Part shown: in pieces, positions 47,098-49,862 of the stretch
Layout: the number at the start of each line of letters is the position of its first letter
Position numbering within the stretch: position 1 is the first letter of the stretch
NCBI GenBank assembly: GCA_000320545.1
Contig: ADNK01003251.1
Coordinates: forward strand, 5,001-54,862
Direction: 5' to 3'
Origin: Bigelowiella natans CCMP2755
Lineage: Eukaryota > Cercozoa > Chlorarachniophyceae
Length of the DNA: 49,862 nucleotides
Notes under the pieces: model-generated
What the model was told of the DNA's origin: nothing
Database searches by the model: none
Seen by the model: the letters and a program-made list of their open reading frames with translations, nothing else
Program-made: the position numbers and the translations under genes

Positions 47098-47268
47098 GAG
47101 GTCATCAAGGAACTCTTTTCTTTCATCAGGATCCAAATCCACCAATTCAGACTCAACTTGTGCAGATATAATAACAACCTCAGCACCCTCCTAATAAACA
47201 GCATGTAATAGTGACGATGATTATGATGATAATATGCAGAATGATAATGACAATGATGACGGTCAATG

Positions 47269-47304
<36 letters not shown>

Positions 47305-49672
47305 GGCTTCTTCCCTCTTTAATGAATACTACAACTGCGGCTCGTCATAATCAATGAAATAATGAATGAATCAATCGATAATAGTCTTTGAGCAAGCACC
47401 TTTCCAGCAAATTGCCGCACTTTATCAACCATCTCATTTCCTGATATTGGTGAGATGTAGTATGTATGTATGTATGTATTATCATGATGCATTATTGGTA
47501 TTATTCTCATGGATTCATCATGCCAGAATACTGTGCTTTTTGTTGCTTATTCTTCCCGTAACTTCTTGCAAATGCAACGGAATCAATATCCTATCCAACT
47601 ACTACTAGTACTGGTGCTACTACTACTACTACATCTACTATGTTACACCTATTGCTTGTATGACAGGTTGTATTTAAGGCGTGGCGGTTAACATATTTCG
47701 ATATTGGATGGGGGTGATGATGTTGATGATGAAGAAGAAGAAGGACAAGACGAAAACTACAAAGAGCTACTGCATACTACAAACCAGCGGAGAGATCAGT
47801 ATCAATTACATTTGCAGCATAAATCACCTAATTATTTTTTATTGAATTGTTGTTAGAGAAAAGTCAAGACTGCTTCCCAACAAATCAGTAGAACGAAGTA
47901 CCCAGATATATATCATCCAATTAGCAGTGTTACTGCTGCTGGTTACTATTGCTACTGCTAGTATTACTACTAATGGATACTATTACTACTACTACTACTA
48001 CTACTACTACTACAACTACTACCACTGCTACTACTATTTTACTTCTACTTCTACTTGTACTATACTACTACCGGTTTCTTGGTTAGTAACCCTAAAGACT
48101 TAACCGCAAGTTCTTCGTCAGGGTCTAATTCCAAAAATCTTGCTGGTTTGTCACTATTTAACGCTTCGAATATGCGCTCAAGTGCACCCTGAGTAATAGC
48201 ATTAGCAGCAGCATCATTAGAGCTGCTAGTACACACATACAAGCTCTGTTTTGTGCAAATAATAATAGAAATAATAACTAATGTTTATTTATACGAAATA
48301 GAGGAGGAGGAGGGCTGACATGGTGGATAATGATATCAAATCTCACAATACTACAACTGCTACTACTGATACTACCAATACTACTAATACTACTCTTTCT
48401 GGTTACATTATACACCATTACCGCTAATAACTTCTGTTGATCGCTTTGCTTTCCTGATTGCAGAGCAACCCAAAAGGATAATATCGGTAAAAGAAGAAAG
48501 AGAAGAATCAGAATACTACTGTTTTTATCTATGCTGCCTGTTTCACTACCATCACCACCACCACCGCTACTACTACTACTACTACTACTACTACTATAAG
48601 TACCCTTCTTCGCTCTTTGTAGTGTTCTTTCAATTTGCTCAATATCAGAAAGAATGAGTTCCAGGTTAATGGTGTCAATATCACGAAGAGGATCCACTGA
48701 TACGTTATTATTATTATTATTATATTATAATGACAATAAGAACAATAATGATAACAAAAGTCATAAAATATACTCATGATGGTGACTAACAAGCCTCGTT
48801 CTAATAAAACATTGAATAATGTCATCATTTATTCAAAAGATTGATCGCAGAGGTAATAGACCAGCTAAGTGCTGTAGAAAGAAGCAAAATCTAAATCCTC
48901 CTTCCTACATGTTACGACTAATTACTTATGTAACTGCTACTCCTTACTACTACTATTACTACTACAACTAACCTGAACCATCCACATGCACGATATTAGC
49001 ATCTTCAAAGCACCGCACCTGTAATAATAATAATTATAATAATAATAATAATCATAATAACAATGTTGCGTTGTATGATCTAGCACTTGCTACCTTCAGC
49101 ATCATCATCAGGAATAGTATGCATGATTATTATTTACTATCACAATTGAGATGTAAGCAGAATCATCATCATCATCACTACAACTACTTCTTCTTTTTAC
49201 CACGTGTACAATTGCATCACATTCACGGATATTGGCCAAGAACTTGTTTCCTAGACCTTCTCTTTTGCTGCAGGAAGCAGCAGTTTTTTGTATATTTGTA
49301 TGATCAGATACAACGTGACAAGAGGAGTGATGACTTACAATTATTCACCAACATTACTAAATATACCAAAGCTCTTTCTTGTTCAAAAGAGAAGATAGTA
49401 CTACTAATACTCCTATTACTACTACTACTATCAGTATACCTTGCACCGGCAACAAGGCCTGCAATATCCACAAACGCTAATGATGTCGGGACCACCTATT
49501 ATCACCACCATCATCCCCATATTCATCATTAACAAGAAAAAGAGAAAGAAAAACAGTATTCCCACTGAAGATAACGATAATCAACAATAGTAGCACATCC
49601 AACTCAAGATGATGATGATGATAAAGATGCCGAAGATTATGGCTAGAAATGACATCTTCTTCGTATGTATCG

Positions 49673-49703
<31 letters not shown>

Positions 49704-49862
49704 TATTATAATCTTCCATCACCCATATATGATGCGGTCTACTACTCACACTACCTTCTCACTCTTTGACATATCAGCTAAAACATCAAGTCTTTGTGGT
49801 GTTGTAACAACCCGGATGATCATCATGATCATAATCATCAATATTCCTAATATTATTACTAC
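47098..49862 (-). CDS. ychF: YchF/OLA1-type ATPase, G-domain and middle exons (3' exons displaced, 5' exons outside window)
   Basis: Minus-strand exons: about 49804-49755 ([15 protein letters not shown]), 49495-49440, 49267-49204, 49018-48973, 48696-48604, 48188 (or slightly upstream)-48072, 47827-47785, 47440-47400 and 47190-47098. All junctions agree in phase except around 48604/48188, where a short insert is unresolved. The G3 motif is [40 protein letters not shown] and [20 protein letters not shown] are family hallmarks, and the G4 position reads NVID in place of NKxD, as in this ATP-preferring family. The DAIVHVVRCFED style is closer to bacterial and plastid YchF than to cytosolic OLA1. 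The P-loop lies beyond the window. After EFLDDLG the donor GTATGTG is intact, but the continuation (LIRAA... and TGS) is on + at 32.7 kb. Introns are packed with CTA, CAT and ATA repeats. Confidence 0.93.
47273..47303. repeat. (CAG)n trinucleotide tract in a YchF intron
   Basis: About ten perfect CAG units, read as CTG on the gene's sense strand, between exons 47440-47400 and 47190-47098. Confidence 0.9.
47985..49703. repeat. CTA, CAT and ATA trinucleotide tracts in YchF introns
   Basis: (CTA)n at about 47985-48012 and 48561-48596, TAATAA-type repeats near 49021-49060, and (CAT)n at 49671-49703. Poly-Asp, poly-Val and poly-His frames here come from these tracts. Confidence 0.85.

Noticed and set aside
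1-49862. Nucleomorph or bacterial origin, CRISPR array, rRNA or tRNA genes
   Set aside because: Introns of 60-600 bases, microsatellites and large spacers exclude a nucleomorph or bacterium. No regularly spaced identical repeats with unique spacers and no tRNA- or rRNA-like sequence were found by eye.

Overview
The window is nuclear DNA of a eukaryote with many introns. Genes are broken into small GT-AG exons, with a minority of GC-AG introns. Long (AT)n, (GT)n, (CT)n, (CTA)n and (CAT)n microsatellites fill the introns and spacers. A head-to-tail ubiquitin-actin fusion is the best clue to the lineage, because such a fusion has been described from the chlorarachniophyte alga Bigelowiella natans (Rhizaria, Cercozoa). 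A chlorarachniophyte or related rhizarian is therefore my best guess. The 60-600 base introns exclude a nucleomorph. I built the exon models by hand from reading frame, splice signals and phase, and the protein identities come from recognised motifs.

Left third. Bases 1-330 are the last exon of a membrane protein. A microsatellite-rich spacer follows to 5.1 kb, then a 13+ exon coiled-coil gene that resembles the centriole protein POC5 (5.1-9.1 kb, +). Next are two intronless genes on +, the ubiquitin-actin fusion (10.7-12.1 kb) and a cysteine-rich, PLAC8-like protein (13.05-14.2 kb). A 15-exon gene on the minus strand (20.3-15.2 kb) encodes a DUF288/STELLO-type Golgi protein.

Middle. The order is a lipid-droplet (perilipin-like) protein (20.6-21.9 kb, +), an ankyrin plus Tudor-like protein (24.0-22.6 kb, -), a small signal-peptide protein (24.5-25.2 kb, +), a 12-exon JmjC/cupin Fe(II)/2-oxoglutarate oxygenase (25.6-28.6 kb, +) and a tetraspan membrane protein (30.5-29.5 kb, -). 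After these come degenerate repeats and a block of four Kelch repeats without a start (31.9-32.5 kb).

Right third. The last exons of a YchF/OLA1-type ATPase lie on + at 32.7-33.5 kb. They are followed by an unrecognised minus-strand gene (36.5-34.25 kb), a ubiquitin-like/F-box/SMI1-KNR4 protein (36.96-39.4 kb, +), repeat islands (39.4-41.6 kb), an EF-hand plus AAAP amino-acid transporter (43.6-41.6 kb, -), a three-copy 227-base tandem repeat, a SnoaL/NTF2-like protein (44.8-45.5 kb, +), a Kelch remnant (46.2-46.6 kb, +) and the upstream exons of YchF on the minus strand (49.8-47.1 kb).

The main discovery is that the two halves of one YchF gene face each other 14 kb apart on opposite strands, with frames and splice sites intact. 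This fits an inversion of about 14 kb, or an assembly flip, whose breakpoints interrupt the gene. Other notable points are the degenerate ubiquitin-actin protein, whose actin nucleotide-site residues have changed, and three unusual domain combinations: EF-hands with AAAP, ubiquitin-like with F-box and SMI1/KNR4, and ankyrin with Tudor-like.
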